Source: G942493375 sp942493375 (GTDB lineage: Bacteria; Armatimonadota; UBA5829). Taken from it: a stretch of 64,000 bases of DNA. A program made the translations under genes and the position numbers. Positions 25,896 to 35,584 of this stretch are shown here, one piece after another; the first letter of the stretch is position 1; the number at the start of each line of letters is the position of its first letter. The stretch is from the NCBI GenBank assembly GCA_942493375.1, contig OW818698.1, positions 7,750,001-7,814,000 on the forward strand, in the 5' to 3' direction. The notes beneath the pieces were generated by a model. That model was given only the letters and a program-made list of their open reading frames with translations. It was not told the DNA's origin and did no database searches.

Positions 25896-28334
25896 CTAGT
25901 TTTTCTTCTCAAGTAACGCCAGCACTTTTAATCTGTAATTATCAACAAGATTTCTATCAACGGTTGCGTTCCAAGTATAGTTGGCGATGTATTTAGTGGT
26001 TACTACCTGATAGATTTCTTCCAGCAATGATTGTGCGGATGATTTCCATTTGGGATTGGTGGTTGTTTTGATTCGGTCTTTTAGCATTGACAAATATTCG
26101 TAGTCTTCAATTCCCTCACGAATGCCCTGCATATGAACGGAATCAGTAGCAGCTGTAGGTGACAAGAACTCCGGGGTGAAACCGCCTGCATATGATTTCC
26201 AGTCATATTCATTCCACGAACTACTTGCACCACCATTATCTCCCAAAGACCAGAACCCTATTCCTTCAGCGCCGTGCTTGAATGCATACCAGGACATCAT
26301 TCTGTAATACTGGTGAGGATCATATGTCTTTACCCCACCGCCATCACACTGGTAAAAATGCAACTTGTGTCCGGTTTTCTTGATAATATCCTGCAGTTGT
26401 GCCATCGAAGCATCTCCACCGCTGTAGTACCACAACAAATTGGGACATACAATATCAGGGGATGAGAATATCTCAGGGCTTTCCTCAGTCTTAGTCCTTA
26501 TTGGATCCTCCCAGATTAGAATTTCAGGAGCAGCTTTCTTTATTGTCTTGATCCAACTAATAACTATTCGATCTGCATTGTCGTCACGCGGTTCATCCAG
26601 AATTGTAAGAGTGAATCGTTTAGAATCAATTTTTAGAAGCTTGAGATGAGAAGATAACGCTTTAATCCATTCACCGGCTCTGGCATCAAAGCCAGGAGTT
26701 CCAATACTTTTTCCTGCGAATGTGTCCTGCAAATGTGCATAGACCATATAACGCCTGGCATTTGGCCATTGCTTGACCCATTCATCAAACAGCCTGAAAT
26801 CCAGAGATGTTTTCAGTTTGTTATTATCGTCAAAATCATTTTGCGAAGGAACAGGCAGAAGTAAAGGATGTGCCCACGGACTGTCCAACAAACTATCTAC
26901 AGCCAATTTCCGCACTGATTCTTTATTTTTGTTTGTAACGCCAAAACTGCCATCTCCACCTGTATACTCCCATGCATAAAATGATAACCGAGGCCTGATC
27001 ATAGCTACAGGTGATATATGTATATTAACAGGAACCTTTATGGTCTTTCCTGCTCCTTTGATGACAAACGCACCACTGTAATCACCGGACTTCAGTTTTG
27101 AGGAATCGACGGTAATCCATATTTTGCGTGTCATACCCGAAGGCAGCGATATCTGGAATGCGTCATTGGTGAAATGTGCATCAACAAGAGCAGAAGCAAT
27201 AGCCATACCCGATGCTGTATCTGTCCACGGGATTGAATACACACGTAGCCATGCTGGCTTTGAACCTCCAGGCAGTCCCACTACATGCAAACCGGCATTG
27301 ATCTGATTGTCTGTAGCATTTGAAACCAGGAACGCATCAGACCTGCGTTCGTTGCGCATCATTCTTATCTTGATATTTGAGATAGCTTGATTGACCTGAG
27401 GGGTTTCTGTCAGTGTCTGGTAATCGAACCGGTGCTTTTTCCAGACAAATAAGTTCTGAATGCCGTTTGAACGCATTATCGGAGCATACACGGAAAGCAC
27501 CTGTGAATGTGCATCATTGAGCGGAAATATTGCTTCGAATCTGTCAGGATCGACTGGATTACTGTGCTTAATCTGTATGTCATTCAGTTTGGCAAACAGA
27601 CTATTCTTGTTATCGTCCGATATTTTTGAAGATTGCACGTCAGTGATCGCAGTTTCAATGTCGCTTGAGATGCGGTTTGATATCCGGTTATTTGTGGAGA
27701 TTATACTCATATAGTGTTCGAAATCAGAGACGGTCTCACTTGTGATATCACTTGATAGCAGAGAATCTGGTCCTTTATATATTTCTATCTCATCACATAA
27801 TATATAATTCTTCCCTTGAGATGCGATTACAAGACGAACGTATTGTCCATGACACTTCAGGTTTTCGGTCTTGTATTGATAAACACCATATTTGTCAGCC
27901 GCTAAGTAAGGATTTACTTGTGCCAGTTGTACAAGATCGCCCACTTTTTTCCAGGTGCTGCCATTGTCACTTACAAATATCAGTATTGAGGAAGGCCATT
28001 TTACACCAGATTCTCCGGCGGCGGTGCTGTAGGACATCCCACTAATGGGCATCACTTTGTTGAAATCAAATGTTATCGTAACCATCGAGTTGAGTGCGCC
28101 CCATCCAATAGAGCCCTTTTGAGACCATAACTGCCCTGTAACACGGGAACCGTCAGTAAGTTGTAAAGAGTCGTCAATATCCGAACAACCCGGAAAATTG
28201 GGAACCGGTTTAAATTGCGCCTTAATACCTTGCACGATATTTTCTGAGACGGGGAGAGCATTATCTGAGTAGACAGAATTCGTCAAGAGCAGATTTGTTA
28301 CGGCTACGAGAGCAATTATGATTGTTTTATTCAA
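25896..28334 (-). CDS. Secreted DUF4091 / GH123-like protein with discoidin domain
   Basis: The 812-residue product has a signal peptide (1-23) and an F5/8-C-like domain at about 60-190 (SIGWGALNSMVTITFDF, VSDNGSTWKKVGDL, YVRLVIASQGKNY). A helical linker and a beta sandwich come next, then a barrel with the LTILDEP motif (Asp-Glu pair, compare the GH123 catalytic DE). The DUF4091 ending follows: GAEGIGFWSLGDNGG and QGIREGIEDYEYLSML. GH123-type enzymes act on N-acetylgalactosaminides; the substrate here is open. The start is TTG at 28334 with GGAAGGA upstream. It follows the DAHP synthase gene by 35 bp on the same strand. A second DUF4091 protein lies at 52089-55865. Confidence 0.75.
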   Translation of the reverse strand: MNKTIIIALVAVTNLLLTNSVYSDNALPVSENIVQGIKAQFKPVPNFPGCSDIDDSLQLTDGSRVTGQLWSQKGSIGWGALNSMVTITFDFNKVMPISGMSYSTAAGESGVKWPSSILIFVSDNGSTWKKVGDLVQLAQVNPYLAADKYGVYQYKTENLKCHGQYVRLVIASQGKNYILCDEIEIYKGPDSLLSSDITSETVSDFEHYMSIISTNNRISNRISSDIETAITDVQSSKISDDNKNSLFAKLNDIQIKHSNPVDPDRFEAIFPLNDAHSQVLSVYAPIMRSNGIQNLFVWKKHRFDYQTLTETPQVNQAISNIKIRMMRNERRSDAFLVSNATDNQINAGLHVVGLPGGSKPAWLRVYSIPWTDTASGMAIASALVDAHFTNDAFQISLPSGMTRKIWITVDSSKLKSGDYSGAFVIKGAGKTIKVPVNIHISPVAMIRPRLSFYAWEYTGGDGSFGVTNKNKESVRKLAVDSLLDSPWAHPLLLPVPSQNDFDDNNKLKTSLDFRLFDEWVKQWPNARRYMVYAHLQDTFAGKSIGTPGFDARAGEWIKALSSHLKLLKIDSKRFTLTILDEPRDDNADRIVISWIKTIKKAAPEILIWEDPIRTKTEESPEIFSSPDIVCPNLLWYYSGGDASMAQLQDIIKKTGHKLHFYQCDGGGVKTYDPHQYYRMMSWYAFKHGAEGIGFWSLGDNGGASSSWNEYDWKSYAGGFTPEFLSPTAATDSVHMQGIREGIEDYEYLSMLKDRIKTTTNPKWKSSAQSLLEEIYQVVTTKYIANYTWNATVDRNLVDNYRLKVLALLEKKN

Positions 28335-28369
28335 TGAGGGATCCTTCCAGGTTATATAATACGGCCGTA

Positions 28370-29407
28370 TTACATATTGCTAATGCTGCGTCCGACTGCA
28401 TTAGCGACGGCTCTAACACTGTCCATCATGTTTGTGAATGTTTCCAGGTTAAGGCTCCCTGCTCCGTCGCAGACTGCTTTTGGTGGGTTGGGATGGATTT
28501 CTACTATTAGCCCGTCTGCTCCTGCAGCTATGGCTGCTCTACTCATTGCCGGGACGTATCTGGAATATCCGCTGGCGTGCGATGGGTCTACTATAACCGG
28601 CAGATGTGATAGAAGTTTGGCTACAGGGACGGCCGAAAGGTCCAGAGTGTATCTTACATGCTCTTTGTCTAGAGGATGTATACCTCGTTCACAGAGTATG
28701 ACATTGGGGTTGCCGTGGGACATTATATATTCCGCTGCAAGGAGCCATTCGTCGATAGTCGCGCTTGGGCCTCTTTTAAGAAGTACCGGATGCTTCGATT
28801 GCCCGATTGCTATCAGCAGCGGGTAGTTCTGCATGTTTCTGGCGCCTATTTGCAGGATGTCCGCGTGGTCTACTACATCTGCCAGGTCGTGTTGATCAAT
28901 TACTTCGGTCACGGTTACCAGGCCTACTTCTTCGCCAGCCCGTTTGAGCATTTTAAGGCCGTCTAGACCTAATCCCTGGAAAGAATAAGGCGAGGTTCTG
29001 GGTTTGAACGCCCCACCCCTCAGCACTCTACCACCGGCAGCTTTCACTGTCTCTGCAGCAAGCAGCAGTTGATCATAACTCTCAATAGTGCAGGGACCGG
29101 CAGCGACGATTACTTCCTTACCGCCAAATATGACGTCTTTTACCTGGACAAGAGAATCAGCTGACTGGAATTCACGTGAAGCCAGCTTATAAGTCCGGCT
29201 GACGTGGACAATATGATCGACCCCGTCCAGAGATTCCAGCATCCGAGCTAACGGTTCTCTGAGGTCTGGTGGGATTGAACTGGCGATTCCGATAGCTGTG
29301 CGTTCACCTCCCGGTAAATCGAGGGCGTTGAGTCCGTATCCATTAACTAAATCAATTACAGAGGCAACATTCTCACGTGTAGCCCCACTCTTCATTGCAA
29401 CTATCAT
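28370..29407 (-). CDS. aroF: 3-deoxy-7-phosphoheptulonate (DAHP) synthase, class I-beta
   Basis: It condenses phosphoenolpyruvate and erythrose 4-phosphate, the first step of the shikimate pathway. The first 70 or so residues form the ferredoxin-like regulatory domain of the Bacillus/Thermotoga type (MIVAMKSGATRENVASVI, GIASS). The barrel follows with AAGPCTIES (metal-ligand Cys), RGGAFKPRTSPYSFQG, QIGARNMQN, LLKRG, ILCERGI and VIVDPSHASG. I take the ATG at 29407, giving 345 residues: it matches the family N-terminus, follows AAGGA, and overlaps the TGA of the creatininase-like gene (ATGA). The frame is open upstream to 29470 but would only extend into that gene. Confidence 0.95.
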   Translation of the reverse strand: MIVAMKSGATRENVASVIDLVNGYGLNALDLPGGERTAIGIASSIPPDLREPLARMLESLDGVDHIVHVSRTYKLASREFQSADSLVQVKDVIFGGKEVIVAAGPCTIESYDQLLLAAETVKAAGGRVLRGGAFKPRTSPYSFQGLGLDGLKMLKRAGEEVGLVTVTEVIDQHDLADVVDHADILQIGARNMQNYPLLIAIGQSKHPVLLKRGPSATIDEWLLAAEYIMSHGNPNVILCERGIHPLDKEHVRYTLDLSAVPVAKLLSHLPVIVDPSHASGYSRYVPAMSRAAIAAGADGLIVEIHPNPPKAVCDGAGSLNLETFTNMMDSVRAVANAVGRSISNM

Positions 29408-30228
29408 TTTGTTCCTTTTTCTGTTTTCCAGACACCTTCTTGCATTGACATCCCATGTGCAGCATAGCAACCGGGATTGTGCAATCTGTGCATTACTTCT
29501 TTTACTGCAACATCGACTGCAGCCTGAATTATCTCCACTCCAAATTCAGCAGTCGAATGCTTCGGATGAACGCGGCTGCCTACACCTACTGGGGTCTCAT
29601 CACTATCACCAAGGGTTCCCAAATCAACTGTGTCCGGGTGCAGAGCCATCATATGAGATGTCTCCCAGATTCCTGCGTGGTCTCCGGAGTTCGGATATTG
29701 ATCTCTTACAAGCAGATAATCAACAAACGCCCAGGCAAGCATCCCATTGAACCGATTGCAGCGCTGGTTGTGAATCAGACAGGCTGCTCTTGCGTGGTCG
29801 ATTAATGGATAGTGACCAGGAACCAGAACTCCAACTTTGAAACCCAGCGTATCCATCTCAGCCAGCATGTGTAAAAGTAGATGCTGGTAAGCTGTTGTCT
29901 GCTCAGATACGGTAAATGGGAAGCGTTCGGGATTGAAATTCTCCGTGGGCAGATCCATTAAACTAGCAATATCGGCTCTATCACCAGCATTAGCTTCCAT
30001 CAGAGCTTCCAGCCTGTTTTCTCCATAATAGAGAGGAGGCAATACAAGCCCTCCGGCTTTCTGAGCACAGCTTATTGCAATACCCTCAGCCTGAAGAGTG
30101 TCTGATCCCAGTGGATTATGGACTCCGTGCCACTCAAGGGTGCCAATAGGCAGATAAGCAACCGAACACTCATTACGCCGTTTTACAATCTGCGCAGGTC
30201 TCAAATACTGATATCTGACTTCATCCAT
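29404..30228 (-). CDS. Creatininase-family amidohydrolase
   Basis: The 274-residue product has the creatininase metal motifs: PIGTLEWHGVHNPLGSD carries E32, H34, H37 and D43, and GDHAGIWETS is the second conserved block. Members hydrolyse cyclic amides (creatinine, or intermediates in riboflavin/F420 and mycofactocin-type pathways); no substrate can be named. I place the start at the ATG at 30228, which has GAGGTG just upstream, not the in-frame ATG at 30249. It is translationally coupled to the DAHP synthase gene (4-bp overlap). That is an odd pairing, and gives no obvious link to aromatic synthesis. Confidence 0.85.
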   Translation of the reverse strand: MDEVRYQYLRPAQIVKRRNECSVAYLPIGTLEWHGVHNPLGSDTLQAEGIAISCAQKAGGLVLPPLYYGENRLEALMEANAGDRADIASLMDLPTENFNPERFPFTVSEQTTAYQHLLLHMLAEMDTLGFKVGVLVPGHYPLIDHARAACLIHNQRCNRFNGMLAWAFVDYLLVRDQYPNSGDHAGIWETSHMMALHPDTVDLGTLGDSDETPVGVGSRVHPKHSTAEFGVEIIQAAVDVAVKEVMHRLHNPGCYAAHGMSMQEGVWKTEKGTK

Positions 30229-30253
30229 GTCGCACCTCGTAATAAACATCGTA

Positions 30254-30277
30254 GGGGCGATCCCTCTGCGGTCGCCC
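30254..30277. repeat. GGGCGA/TCGCCC hairpin repeat
   Basis: A short G/C-rich hairpin (GGGCGATCC...GGTCGCCC) between the beta-helix and creatininase-like genes. From general experience this motif recurs in many genomes as an intergenic repeat; only one copy was seen here. Confidence 0.5.
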
Positions 30278-30296
30278 GTTCATATAGCCTGCTATC

Positions 30297-32183
30297 TCAT
30301 TTTTTCCGCACGCCAACATCACGTAAATCCAGCGGTTTGATTCCTAGCGCAGCTGCCGGTGATTTTGGTTTGAAGGCAAAGTTATTGTGCTTTGGGTCCA
30401 CAAACAGCGGGTCAGTTAAAAGTGTGCCATCTTTTGGTTCAAGTGGTTTTGCACCGAGTCCGGCGTAATCATTCAGTAATTCGAACTCCACTTTACCTAT
30501 AGCACTGTAGATAATATTGTTCGCCATGGACTTGAAGCCACCTTCAGGAGCCTGCAATTTAATCGCACCGCCGGCATATAGAACATTATGCTCATAGATA
30601 TAATCCGAACATCGTGCGAATGAAGTCATTGAGTCCCCGGTCATTACGAACACATTGTTGCGGATAATATTTTTGCGTGCCATATGGTTCTGAGTCGGTT
30701 TAGCTACACGAAGCGCAAGGTTGTTCTCTACTATGCAATTTTCTGACTGTTCGTCCAAATAATAGGCTGATGCCCCGTATCCTCCGGTGTCATCTATATC
30801 GCGGATCAGGTTCCCGCGCATAACTGCATTCTTGCAGCCGCTTATATAGATACCGGCTCCGTCGTGGAGTTCCTGCATTGCATGATATATCAGATTCGAT
30901 TCTACCCGGCTACTCTCTCCACCCCATGCAAATGCACTATATGGAGTATTATACACTTCATTGTGCTGGGCAACAGAGTTTGGACCACCACCGGAGACAC
31001 CGATAGCACTTGGATATATTATTCCAATATCGTGTATATAATTGTCAGCCACATTCACATCTATTCCATAAACTCTAATACCGCAAGCTCCAGCATTGTA
31101 GATTTTACATCGCTCTACACGCAGACGGTTAGTCTCCCATGTGCGGACCCCCTGCCCTGCAACATTGGTTATTGTAAGATTGGATAGTGTGCAGTCATGA
31201 GCATAAACCATCGATACTGCACCATCGAACTCACCAGCACCGAATCCACCTGTTTTGAGTGGCGTATTAGTAATTGACAGCGATAATCCACTGAGTGTGA
31301 TATTGTTCGCCGGAGCTTCATTGGTCCCGTTAATGCGGATGATGCTCTCCATCGTAGGCGCCAGCACCTCTGATTTAGTCATATCTTCGCCTGGTAAAGG
31401 CCAATACACAACTTTCCCAATTGTGCGGTCAAGATACCACTGCCCGGGTTTCTTCATTCCTTCGCGGATATTCCACACGAGGTATTTATGCACATCAAAC
31501 GCACCCGCCGGATGTCCGGCTGCATTGGAAAAGGTAAGTGTCTGTGTCGCTGCGTCGTTCTTTATCAGACCTACGACTGATTCATCCCACATATGATAGA
31601 CGGTGAGTTCAGCATTATTAACATCCAACCAGGGGCCGAGATCGGCAGGTTTGTATTTTAGGGTGGTCAACTCAACATCCGTAGGTTTACGCTTCCATCC
31701 ACCGGCTGACGTAGACATCCAAAGAACATCAAATACAGACACATGCTCGAAGTAGCCTGTCTCAGGCAGTCTCGCGCGTTTACGAGGGGTTCCATTGACA
31801 ACAAGCATGCGAAAATCCCAGTCGCGGTTGATGGCTTTGGGGACAGGAGCAGACCAGAAAATATCTCCGTCTCTCTTCCAGCCATTTATTATTCGACCGC
31901 CAATCAATTCCGGATGAGCTCCTTTAGCGGCTTCAATAATAAGTCCTGCATCACGGGAATCCAGCGTAATTGGCGCGTCCAGGAAATAACGACCTCTGCC
32001 CACGACGATATGCGATCCTGGTTCTTCACGTGCTTTTTCTACGGCTTTACCGATTGAAGCAAATGGTTTGCTTTTTGAACCATCAAACTGGTCACTTCCT
32101 TTTGGAGAAACGTAAAACGTGCCGGCGCCAGCACTGACTGAAAGGGCTAAGAGGATGCAGAGAATTGCAATAGATATGTTCAT
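30297..32183 (-). CDS. Secreted right-handed beta-helix (pectate-lyase-like) protein
   Basis: The 628-residue product has a signal peptide (MNISIAILCILLALSVSAGAG). The mature start TFYVSPKGSDQFDGSKSKPFASIGKAVE is the standard opening of DUF1565/beta-helix proteins. The middle (about 280-540) has many parallel-helix rungs such as NNITLSGLSLSITN, NRLRVERCKIYNAGACGIRV, NVADNYIHDIG, VAQHNEVYN and NCIVENNLALRV. Such folds are found in polysaccharide lyases and glycosidases; the catalytic residues cannot be assigned. The start is the ATG at 32183 with AGGTG seven bases upstream, three codons inside the longest frame. Confidence 0.8.
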   Translation of the reverse strand: MNISIAILCILLALSVSAGAGTFYVSPKGSDQFDGSKSKPFASIGKAVEKAREEPGSHIVVGRGRYFLDAPITLDSRDAGLIIEAAKGAHPELIGGRIINGWKRDGDIFWSAPVPKAINRDWDFRMLVVNGTPRKRARLPETGYFEHVSVFDVLWMSTSAGGWKRKPTDVELTTLKYKPADLGPWLDVNNAELTVYHMWDESVVGLIKNDAATQTLTFSNAAGHPAGAFDVHKYLVWNIREGMKKPGQWYLDRTIGKVVYWPLPGEDMTKSEVLAPTMESIIRINGTNEAPANNITLSGLSLSITNTPLKTGGFGAGEFDGAVSMVYAHDCTLSNLTITNVAGQGVRTWETNRLRVERCKIYNAGACGIRVYGIDVNVADNYIHDIGIIYPSAIGVSGGGPNSVAQHNEVYNTPYSAFAWGGESSRVESNLIYHAMQELHDGAGIYISGCKNAVMRGNLIRDIDDTGGYGASAYYLDEQSENCIVENNLALRVAKPTQNHMARKNIIRNNVFVMTGDSMTSFARCSDYIYEHNVLYAGGAIKLQAPEGGFKSMANNIIYSAIGKVEFELLNDYAGLGAKPLEPKDGTLLTDPLFVDPKHNNFAFKPKSPAAALGIKPLDLRDVGVRKK

Positions 32184-32589
32184 GTTAATCACCTGGCTTA
32201 ATCACGATCCTACAATCTATAATTGTTCAGGTGGTGAGGGAAAACCTTCTATGACGAAATGCCAGAGAATTTTCAATTGACATTTCATAACAAGCGAAAG
32301 GCGAAATAGCCCTATAAATCTTTTGATCATTCCAATATTGTTCAGACTACTTGGGTTTCTTCGGGAGTCGAGTAGAAGAAACTACCGAAGCCGGTTTGCT
32401 CTCAGTGGGTTCTGCAATGAAAAGCATTCTATGTTCGATATCGGTACAGAACTACGCTTCTAAAACAATTTCCTTAATAACTCGAAGAATATTGGAATAA
32501 CACCAGTTCTGTTACAAAGAGGATATTGATCTTGGCAAGTAGAATAAGTGTTTTATATGCTACTGAGCATAATGAAAATGAGGGGACAA
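32184..32589. other. 406-bp divergent intergenic region
   Basis: It lies between the divergent beta-helix and TPR genes and holds the possible 170-bp inverted-repeat element at 32329-32498. A small hairpin (CTTCGG...CCGAAG) sits inside that element. No RNA gene was recognised. Confidence 0.5.
32329..32498. repeat. Possible MITE: 170 bp bounded by 11-bp inverted repeats
   Basis: ATTCCAATATT at 32329-32339 is the exact reverse complement of AATATTGGAAT at 32488-32498. There is no ORF inside. An 11-bp AT-rich match could be chance. Confidence 0.35.
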
Positions 32590-33699
32590 ATGACGACAAG
32601 TAAAGATTTGAATGAAGGTATAAGACTTTCTAAAGAATGTAAATATGCAGAATCGATAGAAATACTTCTGTCGATAGTGAAATATGAACCTACGAATATA
32701 AACGCTCATTTATATTTAGCAATAAATTATGATAAACTACAAAGATTTAAAGAGGCCATTGCAGAGTTACTGACCTTAACCCATCTGGAACCTACAAATG
32801 CTCATTATTTCTACAGTCTTGGAAAGGAATACGAGCGTAGCGAAAACGATATGCAGGCTGAATTTGCATATAAGAAAGCACTCGAGATAGAACAGAATAA
32901 TCAGAAAGCAAAGGATAGCCTCTCAATCCTGCATTCTAAACAACATAATATGGCTGCTAGTCGTTTCACACCAGCAGTAGAACAAACTCCGAAGCCTATT
33001 GCTAAAGACATAACCAAAGTAGCCAAAGGGAACCCCATAATATGGGATCTAATATGGGGAATGGTTATAATTATTCCTTTTATAGTCCATAGACAGACTG
33101 GATTCATAAATTCTTTGATTCAGAGCATCTATGCCCATCCCAGTGATACAACAGTATATTTTCTACCAGGAGCATCTCTTGTTGACCAAATAACCGAGGC
33201 AGCTCTTATATATGCTTTGCTCCATTACATAATTGGCAGGTATCAAGTAGCGAAGTGTATTGCTGCTGGAGAAGAACCTCAAATATTGTTTCGTGACAAG
33301 GCCAAACAGACAGTTCAATCATTTGATCCTGCTACGTATAATCGAAGATTTTACTACATAATGGCTGCTGCTCTTTTATTATTCATAGTGAGTTTAGGCA
33401 CATATGCAAGAATAACTAACTCAGGTATCTATATAAATAATTACTGGGTAACTGGAGAGCAATACCATAGTTTTGATGACATAAGATCCGTAGATGGCAA
33501 TTGGACGCGTTCAACAGGTAGAAGGAGTACTCATACTCATATAACCAGGATAGTATTCAATAATGGAAAGGAATGGCATTGCCGCAGTATAGGAGTAAAT
33601 AACCGCAATACTGCAGATGCTGCAGTCCATTTGATCCGTCAATACAAGGTTTATCAGAATCAACAGAATCCAGCATTATTGGGTCTGAAGTATTATTAG
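32590..33699 (+). CDS. TPR-repeat membrane protein
   Basis: The 369-residue product has an N-terminal set of three or so tetratricopeptide repeats (about 1-110: NEGIRLSKECKYAESIEILL, AINYDKLQRFKEAIAELL, GKEYERSENDMQAEFAYKKA). A linker follows, then hydrophobic segments near 155-170, 205-220 and 260-275 that look like membrane spans. The C-terminal region (about 280-350) is strand-rich with a PH-like feel. The ATG at 32590 is preceded by GAGGGG; the frame extends upstream to 32548 without a ribosome site. Function unknown; TPRs suggest a protein-binding role at the membrane. Confidence 0.7.
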   Translation: MTTSKDLNEGIRLSKECKYAESIEILLSIVKYEPTNINAHLYLAINYDKLQRFKEAIAELLTLTHLEPTNAHYFYSLGKEYERSENDMQAEFAYKKALEIEQNNQKAKDSLSILHSKQHNMAASRFTPAVEQTPKPIAKDITKVAKGNPIIWDLIWGMVIIIPFIVHRQTGFINSLIQSIYAHPSDTTVYFLPGASLVDQITEAALIYALLHYIIGRYQVAKCIAAGEEPQILFRDKAKQTVQSFDPATYNRRFYYIMAAALLLFIVSLGTYARITNSGIYINNYWVTGEQYHSFDDIRSVDGNWTRSTGRRSTHTHITRIVFNNGKEWHCRSIGVNNRNTADAAVHLIRQYKVYQNQQNPALLGLKYY

Positions 33700-33771
33700 A
33701 CATTTACTTGGAAAAATACACCATGGCGGAAATTGGCGTTCCTGAACATTGTATTTTATGTGGGGTATTTC

Positions 33772-33813
33772 CTGTGGGAACTGCAGTCGTTTTGCAGACT
33801 TTAGTTCCCACAG
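33772..33813. terminator. Hairpin between convergent TPR and pckG genes
   Basis: CTGTGGGAACT pairs perfectly with AGTTCCCACAG (11 bp), with a nested CTGCA/TGCAG stem. It lies between convergent 3' ends and may stop transcription from both sides, though no T run follows on either strand. Confidence 0.5.
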
Positions 33814-33826
33814 TAATTGAACTACC

Positions 33827-35584
33827 TTACTTCCAATGCCCCAGCCTGGTTTTTAGGGCTTGTTGCTCTTCAACTAACTCCTCAGGCAGTTCAAAGCCGA
33901 ACTGGTCGAAGAATTTCTGCATTCCTTCAATCTCTTCAATCCAGTCTTCACGGTTAACTGAGAGTAGTTTTTTCATCGTTTCCGATGTAATGTCAAGTCC
34001 TTCAATGTTGATTGAGTCTGTCGTCGGAACGTAGCCTATTGGAGTCTCGGTAGCTTCGGCTGTTCCTTTGCATCTGCCAAGGACCCACTCCAGGACTCTC
34101 AAGTTGTCTCCATATCCCGGCCACAGGAACTTGCCATCTTCGTCCTGCCTGAACCAGTTGACATTGAATATTTTGGGTGGATTCGCAGCTTTTTTACCCA
34201 TGTTCAGCCAGTGTCCAAAATATCGGCCCATATGGTAGCCGCAGAAGGGTCTCATGGCCATCGGGTCTCTGCGAACGACACCTACTGCACCGGTTGCTGC
34301 AGCGGTTGTCTCACTGGCCATTGTAGCACCGACAAATGTTCCATGCTGCCAGTTGAATGCTTCATACACAAGCGGAGCAAGTCTAGCTCTTCGTCCACCG
34401 AACAGAATAGCGGAAATCGGAACTCCCTGAGGATCTTCCCAGTGTTTGGATATAACAGGACACTGAGCAGCAGGAGCAGTAAATCGAGAGTTAGGATTCG
34501 CTCCCTTTTCTCCACTGTCCGGAGTCCAGGGGTTTCCACGCCAATCGATTCCTTCTGCCGGAGGCTCAACGCCCATGCCTTCCCACCAAACGGTGTTATC
34601 GGATGTATGCAGAACGTTGGTAAAGATCGTGTTCTCTTTGGCAGTTATCATAGCATTGGGATTGCTCTTCATGCTCGTACCAGGAGCAACTCCAAAGAAT
34701 CCAGCTTCAGGATTTACAGCCCAAAGCCTGCCATCATCACCAATTCTCAACCAGGATATATCATCCCCTACTGTCCAAACTTTATAATGGGACAGAATCT
34801 CCGGTGGGATAAGCATAGCAAGGTTCGTTTTGCCACACGCACTCGGGAAAGCGCCGCAGATATATGTAACTTCACCATCCGGGCTCTCAAGCCCAAGGAT
34901 AAGCATATGCTCTGCCATCCAACCTTCAGTCAAACCAAGATAACTTGCAATACGCAGGCTCAAGCACTTTTTACCAAGCAGGACGTTTCCACCGTAGCCG
35001 GAACCGTAGCTCCAGATTGTGTTATCTTCCGGGAAGTGCAGGATGAACCTGCGGTCGATATCCAGTTCACCTTTACTGTGAAGGCACTTGGTGAAAGTTT
35101 TATCTTCTCCCAATTCATCCCATGCAACCTTACCGATACGAGTCATTATACGCATATTGAGGACAACGTACATGCTGTCTGTAAGCTCTACTCCAACCTT
35201 GCTGAATGGTGAACCTGGAGGTCCCATAATAAACGGAACTACATACATGGTCCGTCCGACCATACATCCGTCGAACATGTCCCCTACTTTTGCGTAGGCT
35301 TCTTTTGGGTCCATCCAGTTATTGGTAGGGCCGGCATCCTCTTCTTTTTGAGAGCAAATGAATGTCAAGTGCTCGGTTCTCGCTACGTCGTTTTCTGCTG
35401 TCCTGTGGAGGAAGCAGCCGGGCAGTTTATCTTGATTCAGCTGGATCAGCTCTCCGGTGCTGAGTGTCTGTTTTTCCAGGCGCTCTTTCTCTTCTATCGA
35501 GCCATCGATCCAGACCACACTGTCCGGGCGACAGAGCGCCGCCATCTGTTCAATCCATTCTTTCGCTTCGCGGTGCCTGACCAT
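33827..35584 (-). CDS. pckG: Phosphoenolpyruvate carboxykinase (GTP)
   Basis: It converts oxaloacetate and GTP to phosphoenolpyruvate and CO2, the entry to gluconeogenesis. The 585-residue protein shows the GTP-type signatures: RTMYVVPFIMGP, FPSACGKTNLAM (P-loop with the reactive Cys), TVGDDISWL, NPEAGFFGVAPGTS and FNWQHGTFVGATMASE, then a C-terminal GTP-binding loop around FNVNWFRQDEDGKFLWPGYGDN. The ATG at 35584 has GAGG seven bases upstream. It is monocistronic. A gluconeogenic enzyme suits growth on organic acids or amino acids as well as sugars. Confidence 0.97.
   Translation of the reverse strand: MVRHREAKEWIEQMAALCRPDSVVWIDGSIEEKERLEKQTLSTGELIQLNQDKLPGCFLHRTAENDVARTEHLTFICSQKEEDAGPTNNWMDPKEAYAKVGDMFDGCMVGRTMYVVPFIMGPPGSPFSKVGVELTDSMYVVLNMRIMTRIGKVAWDELGEDKTFTKCLHSKGELDIDRRFILHFPEDNTIWSYGSGYGGNVLLGKKCLSLRIASYLGLTEGWMAEHMLILGLESPDGEVTYICGAFPSACGKTNLAMLIPPEILSHYKVWTVGDDISWLRIGDDGRLWAVNPEAGFFGVAPGTSMKSNPNAMITAKENTIFTNVLHTSDNTVWWEGMGVEPPAEGIDWRGNPWTPDSGEKGANPNSRFTAPAAQCPVISKHWEDPQGVPISAILFGGRRARLAPLVYEAFNWQHGTFVGATMASETTAAATGAVGVVRRDPMAMRPFCGYHMGRYFGHWLNMGKKAANPPKIFNVNWFRQDEDGKFLWPGYGDNLRVLEWVLGRCKGTAEATETPIGYVPTTDSINIEGLDITSETMKKLLSVNREDWIEEIEGMQKFFDQFGFELPEELVEEQQALKTRLGHWK

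Noticed and set aside
34211..35212. Long plus-strand reading frame (333 codons) inside pckG
   Set aside because: It is antisense to a highly conserved enzyme, shows no recognisable domain and has no ribosome site. It is a codon-structure shadow.
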